Positions 28,620 to 39,000 of a stretch of 64,000 nt of DNA are shown here, piece by piece. A program made the translations under genes and the position numbers. The notes below the pieces were generated by a model. That model ran no database searches. It was given only the letters and a program-made list of their open reading frames with translations, and had not been told where the DNA came from. Each line of letters opens with the position of its first letter. Within the stretch, counting starts at the first letter, position 1. This stretch comes from Phycisphaerales bacterium (GTDB lineage: Bacteria; Planctomycetota; Phycisphaerae; Phycisphaerales; SM1A02): contig JAKVBT010000005.1 in the NCBI GenBank assembly GCA_022446905.1, positions 180,459 through 244,458 of the forward strand, written 5' to 3'.

Positions 28620-29056
28620 GCGAACCAGTCTCATCTGAAGATGGCTCGGCATTCAATGCTGAGCACACCCCTTTTGAAGCCATCGGTGGGGAGACTGGCG
28701 TACGCGCGCTGGTTGATGCGTTCTACGATCGCATGGATACCGAAGTGGTGGCACGCACTATTCGCGCTATGCACCCACCAGATCTGACGGCATCACGGGA
28801 CAAACTCTTTTGGTTTCTTTGCGGGTGGCTCGGTGGTCCACAGCACTTTGTTGAACGCTTTGGACATCCGCGGCTGCGGATGCGGCATGCACCATTTGCG
28901 ATCGATCAGCCTGCGCGGGACGCGTGGATGGTGTGTATGCAGGGGGCCATGGACGCGTGTGGTGTGGAGGGGGCGCTACGCACGTTTCTGAACACCCGTT
29001 TCGATGATTTGGCGACCTTCATGATTAACCGGCCGTCGTCGGCATCGGCAGATTGA
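28616..29056 (+). CDS. Group II truncated hemoglobin
   Basis: PFEAIGGETGVRALVDAFYDRM...FWFLCGWLGGPQHFVERFGHPRLRMRHAPFAI...DAWMVCMQGAMD. Confidence 0.9.
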   Translation: MSEPVSSEDGSAFNAEHTPFEAIGGETGVRALVDAFYDRMDTEVVARTIRAMHPPDLTASRDKLFWFLCGWLGGPQHFVERFGHPRLRMRHAPFAIDQPARDAWMVCMQGAMDACGVEGALRTFLNTRFDDLATFMINRPSSASAD

Positions 29057-30503
29057 TCCGTTCAGCGATCTCATCGCCCCAATCAAGGACCTGCGTGAGC
29101 TGTTCCAATTGGGTCAGGTCGTCTGCAGCATTTGCAATCATTTCCTGTACATGGGTCCGCCAGATGGGCCAGCCCAGTTCATGGCGACCGCGCGGCGCCG
29201 TCAATCGGGTGCGGCAGCGCTCCGCCCAGCGCTCGGTCGCGTGGTGGTCAAGTGTTTCGGGGAAGTTGCGTGCCCGGTAGTGCAGCAGTAAGCCAGGCAA
29301 TCTTCGGTCTTCAAATTGCGACTCCAGAGACACAAGTTGGTCAGGTGGCATCGCTGGGATGGTCTTGATGAGTGCCTTGTCATGGCCACGTAGGAATCCG
29401 TCGTAGAGCGCATCGTCTGCATCGTCGGCTGACATGCCTTCGAATTGCCAGACCTGCTGGATTTGCGTGCGCAGATGTGCGGCGACCGTAGGGTTGTCAA
29501 GAAGTTGGTGATGTCGTGCGATGTCAGCGAGATCAAGTTCAAGCCGGTCGGTATCAAACGATTCCAGTACGGCATCGCTGGCTTCCAGCACGAAGGGGGC
29601 GCGGTTGCTCTTGATTTTCTTCAGGGCAAAGCGAGTTTCATCGCCCAACGTCTCCTGGCTCGAGAAGGTCCTGCGTGCGATCGTTTCTGCATCGGCTTCA
29701 AGAAGTTCGCTGGGGTCTTTGCGCAGATCCCAGCCAATGAAGTCCCGTGATTTTGGCCCCGTCTTACCAATGACATGCATCAGAGTCGTGCACCCGACTC
29801 GATTGGGGATGCGCGTTGTCGAATGAACAATCATGGCGCCAGGTTCAAGCAGGGACTCGACCTGATCAGTCTCGCACAGACTGAGTCCGTAGTTCCAGAG
29901 TTTGGGCTGTGCATCCTTCAGAAGACGGGCAAAGGCCACTGTGGCATGCACATCGGCAAGGGCGTCGTGGGCATCACCATGGTCAATGCCATTGGCTGGC
30001 GCGAGTTGATCCAGTCTGAAACTTGGGGACTGATCGTCGCGGAGCGGCCACATGAGGCCTTCGGGTCGCATCGCCCATGCAGCGCGGGTGAGATCGATGA
30101 GATCCCAAGCGCGGCAGCCCATGGCATAGGTGTGCCCATAGGGCTCAAGGAAGTTGCGCCAGAATCCCCATCGGCAGAGGAGGTCGTCAAAGCGAAGACT
30201 GTTCCAGCCAACCGAGATGGTTCCTGGTGTATTGCACAATGCATGAATCCGACCAAAGAACTCGGCTTCGTGTAGGCCTTTGGCTGCGGCCTGTTGTGGG
30301 GTGATACCGGTGATCAGTACCGCTTCTGGGGCTGGGAGGTGATCATCACTGGGGCGGCATAAGAACTCGATGCCTTTCCCTTCAGGTCCTGGTATCGGGT
30401 TCAGGTCCATGTCAGTGCGCACACAGGCGAACTGGTAGGGGCGACTGAATTGGGGGTCAGCCCCATCGGTTTCAAAGTCATAGAAGAGGAGCGTTCCGGC
30501 CAT
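29025..30503 (-). CDS. sbcB: Exodeoxyribonuclease I (SbcB-like)
   Basis: MAGTLLFYDFETDGADPQFSRPYQFACVRTDMDLNPI...VLITGITPQQA...TISVGWNSLRFDDLLCRWGFWRNFLEPY...NGIDHGDAHDALADVHATVAFARLL. Confidence 0.88.
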   Translation of the reverse strand: MAGTLLFYDFETDGADPQFSRPYQFACVRTDMDLNPIPGPEGKGIEFLCRPSDDHLPAPEAVLITGITPQQAAAKGLHEAEFFGRIHALCNTPGTISVGWNSLRFDDLLCRWGFWRNFLEPYGHTYAMGCRAWDLIDLTRAAWAMRPEGLMWPLRDDQSPSFRLDQLAPANGIDHGDAHDALADVHATVAFARLLKDAQPKLWNYGLSLCETDQVESLLEPGAMIVHSTTRIPNRVGCTTLMHVIGKTGPKSRDFIGWDLRKDPSELLEADAETIARRTFSSQETLGDETRFALKKIKSNRAPFVLEASDAVLESFDTDRLELDLADIARHHQLLDNPTVAAHLRTQIQQVWQFEGMSADDADDALYDGFLRGHDKALIKTIPAMPPDQLVSLESQFEDRRLPGLLLHYRARNFPETLDHHATERWAERCRTRLTAPRGRHELGWPIWRTHVQEMIANAADDLTQLEQLTQVLDWGDEIAERINLPMPTTAG

Positions 30504-30520
30504 CTCTGGAGCGTACTCGT

Positions 30521-30943
30521 TTAGAAGGAAATGCGACCTGTGGAATCGACTTGGCAACTCGGGTTCCACACGACTTCCCATGGATGGCCGTCAAGGTCAG
30601 CGAAATAGCCGCGGAGCCCACCCCATGGTGGTTCTGAAGGGGTGCGCAGCAGAGTGCCGCCTGCGGCCACGGCTCGGTCAAGCATGGGCTGCACGTCTTC
30701 TGGAGAGGACACATTGCAGGCCATGGTGCTGCCACCAAAGGACCCGTCATGGTGATCTTCCTGCGCTGCATCTTCCGCGAGTGATGTTCGGTCAAAGAGG
30801 GCCAGGATCCGCCCGTGCAGATCAAAGAAGGTGATGTCTGGATTGCTGCGTGGATGAGGGTTCAGGCCCATTGCCACATAGAAGGCTGTCGCTGCGGCTA
30901 CATCAGACACACCAAGGGTCATAAATGACACGCCAAAGTTCAT
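30521..30943 (-). CDS. VOC (glyoxalase/bleomycin resistance) family protein
   Basis: VSFMTLGVSDVAAATAFYVAMGLNPH...ALFDRTSLAED...GGTLLRTPSEPPWGGLRGYFADLDGHPWEVVWNP. Confidence 0.88.
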   Translation of the reverse strand: MNFGVSFMTLGVSDVAAATAFYVAMGLNPHPRSNPDITFFDLHGRILALFDRTSLAEDAAQEDHHDGSFGGSTMACNVSSPEDVQPMLDRAVAAGGTLLRTPSEPPWGGLRGYFADLDGHPWEVVWNPSCQVDSTGRISF

Positions 30944-31578
30944 GGGTTGTCCGACTCGATGATCCGCTGCACGATCACGGCCAGAAGGACGCCAAGGCCC
31001 TCACCGATCAGATACATCCACCAGGTTGACCAAGCCAGTTTTCCAGTGGCCGCCAGTGACAGCCAGACGGCGGGATTGAATGCCGCACCACTGATAGCGC
31101 CGACGGCATAGGCACCACCGCCAACCACAGCGCCAATGGCAATTCCAAACCACTGATTGCCTTGCTGCCTTGGTGAGGTGACTTGAAAGATCACCCAAAG
31201 CAAGGCAAAGGTAAACAGTGCTTCAGCAAAGATCGCCATGGCGGGATCTGGTTCGATTGGAACTGCTGCCTGGCCGCGGAGCAGCAGGCCACAGCCTGCG
31301 GCCAGCGCTGCGCCGATCAGTTGGGCGCCGAGATAGGGTCCCACTTCAGACCGTGGAAATCCTTTTGCCATCACGAAGCCAGCGAGCACGGCGGGGTTGT
31401 ACATGGCAGCCGAGATTGGTCCGCCGGCATACACCAGTGCTGCGAGCATCAAGGCGATGGCCAATGGCGCTACTGGGGCCAGATCAGGCGCGTGCAGCAC
31501 CATCAACTGAATGGTCAAGGCCAGCAGGAAGGTGCCGATTAACTCAACCACGACTCGTGCAGTAAGCGGGGCGGACAT
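30940..31578 (-). CDS. MIP family channel (aquaporin/glycerol facilitator-like)
   Basis: ELIGTFLLALTIQLMV, first NPA in MYNPAVLAGFV, second NPA in AFNPAVWLSL. Confidence 0.88.
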   Translation of the reverse strand: MSAPLTARVVVELIGTFLLALTIQLMVLHAPDLAPVAPLAIALMLAALVYAGGPISAAMYNPAVLAGFVMAKGFPRSEVGPYLGAQLIGAALAAGCGLLLRGQAAVPIEPDPAMAIFAEALFTFALLWVIFQVTSPRQQGNQWFGIAIGAVVGGGAYAVGAISGAAFNPAVWLSLAATGKLAWSTWWMYLIGEGLGVLLAVIVQRIIESDNP

Positions 31579-31626
31579 GCGCGAATGCTAGCGTGCGTCT
31601 TCTATGGAGTGGAGTATGGTGCGTTC

Positions 31627-32739
31627 ATGCTCCCTGTGTTATTGCTCGGTGTGTGTCTGGCCACCCCCACGCGGGTGGATTTGGCCGATCAGGCCGCTCT
31701 TCAGACCACTGTGGATCGGGAGGCTGGTCAGTATCTGGGGCATCCCACAGCGCGGCTGCTTGCCGATGGTCAGACGATGCTCTGCTGTTATCCCAAGGGA
31801 CATGGCCGTGGGGCGTTAGTCCTCAAGAAGAGCACCGACGGTGGTCAGACATGGAGCGATCGCCTTCCAGTGCCAGCCTCGTGGGCGACGTCAAAGGAGA
31901 CGCCTCATCTCTATGGCTTGACCGATGCGGAGGGAACGCATCGATTGATCATGTTTAGTGGGCTGTATCCGATTCGCACGGCAGTGAGTGAAGACGCTGG
32001 CGCGACCTGGACGGAGTTAGAACCCATTGGTAACTACGGTGGCATTGTCGCGGTGGCCGATGTCATGCCCACTGGGCCAGCGGGGTGCTACTCGGCCTAC
32101 TTCCATGATGACGGACGATTTCTTCGTGCTGGTGGTCGAGGCACGCCGGGCTTTGAGGTCTATGCCATTGATACGACCGATGGGGGATTGACGTGGGGTC
32201 AACCCCGCGTTGTGGCTGTAGATCCATCTGTGCATTTGTGTGAGCCTGGTTTGGTGTGCTCGCCAGATGGCGGCCGCTGGGCCATGCTGCTGCGTGAAAA
32301 TAGTCGTCGCCGCAACAGTCATATCTGTTTCTCTGAGGATGCTGGAACGACGTGGTCACAGCCAGTGGAGGTGCCGGCCGTGTTGACTGGTGACCGACAC
32401 CAGGCGCTGTATTTGCCAGACGGTCGACTCTTTATCTCCTATCGCCAGATGCAGAAGGACAGCCCATGGTGGGGAGACTGGGTGGCATGGATTGGGACGT
32501 GGGATGATCTTGTCTCGGGCGGTTCTGGGCAGTACTTCATCCGCCTTTCCGACAATCAGGTGCGTAGTGATTGTGCCTATCCAGCATTGGCTCGTCTTCC
32601 AGATGGAACCATCGTGGCCGTTACCTATGGCCACTGGGTTGAGGGTGAGCCACCCTTTATTCGAGCGGTGCATCTGACACCCGAGGCTGTTGCCACCCAT
32701 ATGCCCGTTGTGCCACGCACATCAGGGCATCAGCCGTGA
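31627..32739 (+). CDS. Secreted sialidase-like BNR-repeat protein
   Basis: Signal-peptide-like MLPVLLLGVCLATP; Asp-box-like repeats STDGGQTWSD, SEDAGATWTE, TTDGGLTWGQ, SEDAGTTWSQ. Confidence 0.85.
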   Translation: MLPVLLLGVCLATPTRVDLADQAALQTTVDREAGQYLGHPTARLLADGQTMLCCYPKGHGRGALVLKKSTDGGQTWSDRLPVPASWATSKETPHLYGLTDAEGTHRLIMFSGLYPIRTAVSEDAGATWTELEPIGNYGGIVAVADVMPTGPAGCYSAYFHDDGRFLRAGGRGTPGFEVYAIDTTDGGLTWGQPRVVAVDPSVHLCEPGLVCSPDGGRWAMLLRENSRRRNSHICFSEDAGTTWSQPVEVPAVLTGDRHQALYLPDGRLFISYRQMQKDSPWWGDWVAWIGTWDDLVSGGSGQYFIRLSDNQVRSDCAYPALARLPDGTIVAVTYGHWVEGEPPFIRAVHLTPEAVATHMPVVPRTSGHQP

Positions 32740-32774
32740 TAGTCTGAACGGACCATTCTGGAAGGAAAGACGAC

Positions 32775-34511
32775 ATGTCACATACCGTCAGTGATCAACT
32801 TTTAGCCACCCTTAAAAGTGCTGGTGTCGACCGCATCTTCGGCATTCCCGGGGACACGATTGACACGTTGATGGAGAGCATTCGCAAGGAGGGCGATGTG
32901 GAGTTTGTCGTCTGTCGGCATGAGTCCAATGCCGGATTCATGGCCTCTGGTCATGCGCGGGTCACTGGGCGGCTCGGTGTGGCGGTGGCCTGTCAGGGGC
33001 CAGGCACGAATAATCTCATTAATGGCATTGCTGATGCTGCTGGTGACCGCGTTCCGGTGCTGGCGATCACGGGTCAGGTGGACAGCAGCCGAATTGGCTC
33101 AGGCATGCCTCAAGAATCGAGTCAGTTGCAACTGCTCGAAGATCTGTGTTTGTTCAACGTGGAGGCGCGCTCGCCAGAAAATTTGATGGAGATGTTGCAC
33201 ATCGCCATCAACACGGCACTGACTCGTCGCGGCCTAGTACACATTTCAGTGCCTTCCGATGTCATGCTGGGGCGTCCCGTCAAGCAGTCGCCGCCCGTCT
33301 TTGTCAGGGGCAGTGATTCACAACTCATCCCCTCTGCGGCATCGCTTGACGCTGCAGCGGCAGCCATCGCCACTGCCAAGCGTCCAGCCATTCTCTATGG
33401 AGAAGGAGCGCGGGGTTGTGCAGATGCGGTGGTAGCGCTTTCCGAGAAGTTGCAAGCCCCGCTGATTCACACCACGCGATCCAAGGACATCATTGACAAT
33501 CATCACCCCAATGTGCTTGGTGGCATTGGCATCATGGGTGGGCATCCCGCGAATCATGCGCTGCACCAGAGCGATTTGTTGATTGTTGTGGGCAGCAATT
33601 TTGCATGGAAGGAGTTCTATCCACACGGGGTGCCGATCGTGAAGATTGACCGTGATCCATTGCATCTGGCCACGCATGTCAATGTGAAGCATCCAGTACA
33701 TAGTGATGCGGCGCCCGCGGTACAGGGATTGCTGGACCGGGTCGAAGCGCGTAGCGATACCCATTTTCTCGAGAAGTCACGCAAGCCACTGGTCAAGTTG
33801 ATTGATGACTTTGTGTTCCGGGCCAAGGAAACCAAGGCCGGCAAGCCCATTCATCCAGCTGCGATGGTCTATGGCATCCTCGAGCATCTTGAGGATGATG
33901 CGATTGTTGTTGGAGATTCAGGCTCTACCACGATCTGGTTCAACAATATTGCCCGCCTCAATGGCAAGCAGCGCTTTATCTGGTCTGCAAATCTCGCCAC
34001 ATTGGGTGGGGCACTTGGGCAGGCCATTGGCGCGAGCATGGCGTGTCCGGGGCGTCAGGTTGTTCTGATTGCTGGTGATGGTGGTTTTCAGATGAGTTTG
34101 CCAGACATCGTGACCGCGGCCATGTATCGCTGTCCGATCAAGTGCTTTGTGCTGAACAACGGGGCGTATCGCTTCATCGAGTTTGAGGAAGCGTCGCATG
34201 ATGGCAATGTTGCGTCTGGGACGCGCTTGCTGAATCCTGACTATGCCAAGCTGATGGAGTCGTGCCATGGAAAAGGCTTGAGCGTGTTTGAGTATGGGGA
34301 CATCAAGCCAAACTTCCAGGCCGCCTTCGAGCATGATGGCTTGGCTCTGGTGGACTGCCACTGTGATCCATTGGCGACGCTGATTCCCCCGGCGGTCACG
34401 CCGCATATGGCAGCGAACTACGTCAAGAGTGAGATCAAGAGTTGGTTCACGCCGCCATCGGAAGAAGTGCAGCGGCTGCGTGCACTGGCGGAAGAGGCCT
34501 CTGATTCCTGA
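32775..34511 (+). CDS. Thiamine-pyrophosphate-dependent enzyme, pyruvate oxidase/dehydrogenase (PoxB)-like
   Basis: FGIPGDTIDTLMESI, RHESNAGFMASGHARVTGRLGVAVACQGPGTNNLINGIADA, GSGMPQES; C-terminal IAGDGGFQMSLPDIVTAAMYRCPIKCFVLNNGAYRFIEFEE TPP motif. Confidence 0.87.
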   Translation: MSHTVSDQLLATLKSAGVDRIFGIPGDTIDTLMESIRKEGDVEFVVCRHESNAGFMASGHARVTGRLGVAVACQGPGTNNLINGIADAAGDRVPVLAITGQVDSSRIGSGMPQESSQLQLLEDLCLFNVEARSPENLMEMLHIAINTALTRRGLVHISVPSDVMLGRPVKQSPPVFVRGSDSQLIPSAASLDAAAAAIATAKRPAILYGEGARGCADAVVALSEKLQAPLIHTTRSKDIIDNHHPNVLGGIGIMGGHPANHALHQSDLLIVVGSNFAWKEFYPHGVPIVKIDRDPLHLATHVNVKHPVHSDAAPAVQGLLDRVEARSDTHFLEKSRKPLVKLIDDFVFRAKETKAGKPIHPAAMVYGILEHLEDDAIVVGDSGSTTIWFNNIARLNGKQRFIWSANLATLGGALGQAIGASMACPGRQVVLIAGDGGFQMSLPDIVTAAMYRCPIKCFVLNNGAYRFIEFEEASHDGNVASGTRLLNPDYAKLMESCHGKGLSVFEYGDIKPNFQAAFEHDGLALVDCHCDPLATLIPPAVTPHMAANYVKSEIKSWFTPPSEEVQRLRALAEEASDS

Positions 34512-34565
34512 TCGGATACTGATGTTGCTGAGTCCTTGAGCAGGTTTATGCCAAGGTTCAGTCAA

Positions 34566-34640
<75 letters not shown>

Positions 34641-34688
34641 CACGGGGAAACGAGGATTGTACGGTCCCGAGCGTGATAGGGTGCTTGG

Positions 34689-35327
34689 ATGTCTGTTGAA
34701 CCCCGAATTCTCCATCGCACCGAACATTGGATGGTGGTTGATAAGCCATCTGGATGGCACTCTGTTGCTGGCCCCGGGGACCAATCCGATGTCGAAACCT
34801 GGCTCCGTGACCACGAGCCGGCCTGCCATGACCAAGACGATGGTGGCCTAGTCCATCGATTGGATCTACTGACCTCTGGATGTCTCCTGGTAGCGCTTGA
34901 CAATGCGACACATGATTTTTTGCGGTCGAGCATGTCCGGCCGTACGGATGTGGTTATCGGCAAGCAGTACTTGGCGCGATGTGATGCTGGACTGTCTGAT
35001 GTCGGGCAATTCGAGTTGTACTTCTCGAAGCGTCATCGAGGGTCGCGGAAAATGACCGTCAAGACTTTTGGATCGCCCAACGAACTGGGGCGGTGTACTT
35101 GGCAATCACAGGGGCGTGTGGGCCGTGGAGAACTGCTTGCGGTGGACATCATCGGCCCGGGACGTCGACACCAGATCCGGGCTGGGCTTTCGCACCTTGA
35201 ACATCCCATTCACGGGGACATGCTGTACGGCGTTCCCACCGACAGCCGGCCACTGTGTTTGCACGCCTGGGCGATCACACTGGAAGGACAGCGGGTGGTC
35301 AGCCCTCCGCCTGACTGGACCCGCTAA
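34689..35327 (+). CDS. RluA-family pseudouridine synthase
   Basis: WMVVDKPSGWHSV, VHRLDLLTSGCLLVALDN, QYLARC, IIGPGRRHQIRAGLSHLEHPIHGDMLYG, LCLHAWAITL. Confidence 0.92.
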   Translation: MSVEPRILHRTEHWMVVDKPSGWHSVAGPGDQSDVETWLRDHEPACHDQDDGGLVHRLDLLTSGCLLVALDNATHDFLRSSMSGRTDVVIGKQYLARCDAGLSDVGQFELYFSKRHRGSRKMTVKTFGSPNELGRCTWQSQGRVGRGELLAVDIIGPGRRHQIRAGLSHLEHPIHGDMLYGVPTDSRPLCLHAWAITLEGQRVVSPPPDWTR

Positions 35328-35344
35328 ATAGGGGCCGCCAAGGC

Positions 35345-35749
35345 TCAGTCCCAGCGGAAGACACCCTTCTTCCACGCATACACATAGGCGATGACGGACA
35401 TCAATAGGAAAAAGAGGATGCGGCCGAGAAAGAGGCCGGCCTCTGGGCTGCCCGGTTCCAACTGCGCGAAATCAACTGCCCACGGATAGAGGAAGATGAT
35501 CTCAACGTCGAAAACGAGAAAGGTCATCGCAAGGATGTAGAAACGGACATTGAATCGACGCCTTGCAGTACCGATGGGATTCATGCCCGACTCATAGGTG
35601 CTCATCTTCTCTTCGCCATAACGCTTGGGGCCCAGCAGGTGCGATCCGAGAATATTGACTGCGCCAAAAATGATCGCCATCACGATGAGGATGACAATAG
35701 GTAGGTAAAGAGGCAGTTGGTTGGCCAGCATCAGCGACATTGGCGGCAT
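35345..35749 (-). CDS. nuoA: NADH-quinone oxidoreductase subunit A
   Basis: YESGMNPIGTARRRFNVRFYILAMTFLVFDVEIIFLYPWAV. Confidence 0.95.
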   Translation of the reverse strand: MPPMSLMLANQLPLYLPIVILIVMAIIFGAVNILGSHLLGPKRYGEEKMSTYESGMNPIGTARRRFNVRFYILAMTFLVFDVEIIFLYPWAVDFAQLEPGSPEAGLFLGRILFFLLMSVIAYVYAWKKGVFRWD

Positions 35750-35815
35750 GGTAGCTCATGTGCGGCGGCGCATCGCTTGCAGCTGAACTCCAAGGGGTGC
35801 GATGTTGCGACCATA

Positions 35816-35855
35816 AGAAAACCCCCTGGCCGACGGTGGAGGTCGACCAGGGGGG
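35816..35855 (-). terminator. Probable intrinsic terminator of the nrdJ transcript
   Basis: Inverted repeat CCCCCTGGCCGAC...GTCGACCAGGGGG (one mismatch); on the minus strand the stem is followed by TTTTCTTA. Confidence 0.75.
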
Positions 35856-36098
35856 GAGGGAAGAGTTGGAAGGAGCTGCCGCCCAATGGCGGGCTCTTCC
35901 AAGGGTGCCAAGAGTGAGTCAGGTCGTCACGAAGAACCGTCGGGCGTCCTGCCCCGCGGACAAATCCTGTGTCCGCTGAAGCGGCTGACCTCCTGTCTGC
36001 CACTTCCTCAGGTGTTCGGATACCTCGTGCATCCGTTCTTCGTGTCATACGCGGCGCCGCTCCTGGCGTCGAAGCCGCGATGGTTCATCTCCTTTGGT

Positions 36099-39000
36099 TC
36101 AACTGCACCCCATGGAATTGCCGCAGTTCACGCACTTGTAGCACGTGCCATTTCGCACGGTGATGGCGCCGCAGTTGTCACACGGCGGCGCATCGCCCAT
36201 GAGCGCGGCGGTTGCTTGACTCAATGTTGATTTTGTCGCTGTCTGCGTGCCATCGTGAAGCATCGGTTCGATTAAGTGTTCTGGCATCGCATCCGGGGCG
36301 ATGGAAGGTTCGGCCGAAGATCGGGTCGAGGGTCTGCCGATCCTCTCCCGGTCTGTGGCTACTTCGGATGATGTCGACGACGTCCTGTCGTTGCATGCGG
36401 GATCCTCCTTGATCGCAGTAGTCGTTTCAGTAGTGCGGACTGGGGCGTTGGCTTCGCGGAAGCCATCGACAAACTCCATGCCCATCCAGCGGAAGATGTA
36501 GTCAACCAGACTCTTGGCAAAGGGAATGTCGCTGTTGGTTGTCATGCCCTGCGGTTCGAACCGCTGATGGGCGAACTTGGTTACCAAACTGTTGATCGGA
36601 ACGCCGTATTGAAGGGCCACGCTGATGGCGGTTCCAAGGCTGTCCATCAGTCCGCCAATGGTCGAGCCTTCCTTGGACATGGTGATAAACAACTCGCCAG
36701 GAAGCCCATCTTCATACATACCGACAGTGAGGTAGCCCTCGTGGCCAGCAACATTGAAGTGGTGAGTCAGGCTGCGACGTGTGTCAGGAAGCCGCCGTCG
36801 CATCGGTCGCTCGATAATGCGTTCGACAACGCGTTCGACATAGTCGACTGGACGAACATCACCAGCGGCTTCAGCAGCAATCGCCACTTCCATTGCCACT
36901 TCGGCGCGGGCCTCGTTCAGTTCGTCCTCGTCTTCGTCGTCATCAAGTGAGATGTCGGTTGTCGAGGTGTTCAGGGGCTGACTCAGCTTGCAACCATCGC
37001 GGTAGAGCGCGTTGGCCTTGAGAGCCAGTTCCCAACTCAGGCGATAGGACTCAGAGATATCCTCTTCAGTGGCTTCATTGGGCAGGTTGATGGTTTTTGA
37101 GATCGCACCCGAGATGAATGGCTGAGCAGCAGCCATCATGCGGATGTGACCCTGAGGTTCAATGAACCGGGTACCCGTGGGCCCACAACGATTCGCGCAG
37201 TCGAAGACGGCCAGGTGTGCATCTCGAATGTGCGGAGCCCCTTCAATGGTCTGCGTGCCGCAGATCACCGTGTTGAGCGCTTGAATCTGTTTGTGTGTCA
37301 GCCCCAATGATGCCAGACCATTGAAGTCGGGTCGATTCTGAGCGTCTGCAACATCTTCAAATCCGCACTTCTCAAGTACGGGCGCGGGCATGTTCCAGGC
37401 GGTGAAGGCGAAGGAAAGTTCAAAGACCGTCGGCAGCACAGCCATCACATCGGCCAGGTCGTCCGTGGTGTAGCCCTGCGCAATCAGGTAGTCGCGGAAG
37501 GTGCTGCCGTCGCGGGACTGCTCGCCCTCTTCGTCAGGCATTGGGACATCAAGATCGAGTGTGCCCATAACCCAGCGCATGATCTCGTTGGTCTGGTCCT
37601 CTGAGTATCCAAGTGCCAATAGGGCGGGGCGGAGTGATTGATTGGCAATTTTGAAGTAGCCGCCGCCCGCGAGTTTCTTGAACTTGGTCAGAGCGAAGTC
37701 AGGTTCAACGCCTGTGGTATCGCAGTCCATCAGCAGGCCAATGGTGCCAGTTGGTGCAATGACGGTGGTCTGGGCATTGCGATATCCGTAGCGAGTGCCA
37801 TCAGCCAAGGCCCGGTCCCAGGCATCGATGGCGTGGTCAAGCAATTCGCCGGTGTTGGCGATGTTGATGTTGCCGCTGCGGGCCGTGTCGTGGTCGATTG
37901 GTACTGGTCGGATCTCCAGATCCTCCCACTCATCGCTGTCACGTTCGGTGCCCATGGCGGCAAGTCGGTGATTGCGAATGACACGCAACATCTCGTTGCT
38001 GTTGTCCTCATACCCAGCGAAGGCGCCGTGCTCCTTGGCCATACGCGCGCTCATGGCATAGGAGCGACCAGTCAGCACTGCGGTGAGAATGCCAGAGACG
38101 CAACGCCCTTCTTCTGAGTCATACGGAATACCCGACTGCATGAGCAGCGCGCCGAGATTGGCGTAGCCCAGGCCAAGTGTGCGGTATCGCCAACTGCGTT
38201 CGGCAATTGAGCGTGAGGGGAAGGCCGCCATCAAGACCGAGATCTCAAGCACGATCGTCCAGATGTCGATGGCGTGCTCAAAGCCCTTGATGTCGAAGGT
38301 CTGTTTGGGGGCATTCCAGAACTTAAGCAGGTTGATTGAGGCCAAGTTGCAGGCCGTGTCGTCAAGGAACATGTACTCACTGCATGGATTGGAGGCGTTG
38401 ATGCGTCCATCGACCGGGCAGGTGTGCCATTCGTTGATCGTGGTGTCGAACTGCAATCCCGGGTCGGCGCTCCGCCATGCGGCACGGCAGATCTGATGCC
38501 ACAGATTGTCGGCCTCCAGGGTGCGCGACACTTCGCCGTCGGTGCGGTTGATCAGATCCCAAGAACTACCGTCACGGGCAGCCCGCATGAAGTCGTTGGA
38601 CAAGCGGACAGAGTTGTTGGAATTCTGGCCAGAGACCGTCTCGTAGGCCTCGCCATTGAAGTCGTAGTCGAGGTGCAGGTCGAGTTCGCAAGCCAGTTCC
38701 TGCTGCGTGCCATCAATGTGCTTGAGGCCTTCGACCATGGCCGCAACCTTGAGTTCTTCGCGGGCTTTCCAGTTGACGAAGGACTCGATGTCTGGGTGGT
38801 CAGCATCGAGGCACACCATCTTGGCAGCGCGGCGAGTGGTGCCGCCTGATTTGATGGCGCCAGCGGCGCGGTCACCGATTTTGAGGAAGCTCATCAAGCC
38901 ACTGCTGTTGCCGCCGCCGCTGAGTGGCTCATCGGCACCACGAATAGAGGAGAAGTTGGTGCCTGTGCCGCTGCCATATTTAAAGAGGCGTGCTTCGCGT

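Noticed and set aside
28616-30503. Convergent 3' overlap of the truncated hemoglobin and SbcB genes as an antisense regulatory pair
   Set aside because: Similar short convergent overlaps occur at 4818-4837 and 43893-43913, so this looks like general genome compaction.
35731-36048. 105-aa minus-strand ORF between nrdJ and nuoA
   Set aside because: Crosses the nrdJ terminator hairpin and overlaps nuoA; low-complexity content and no recognised motif.
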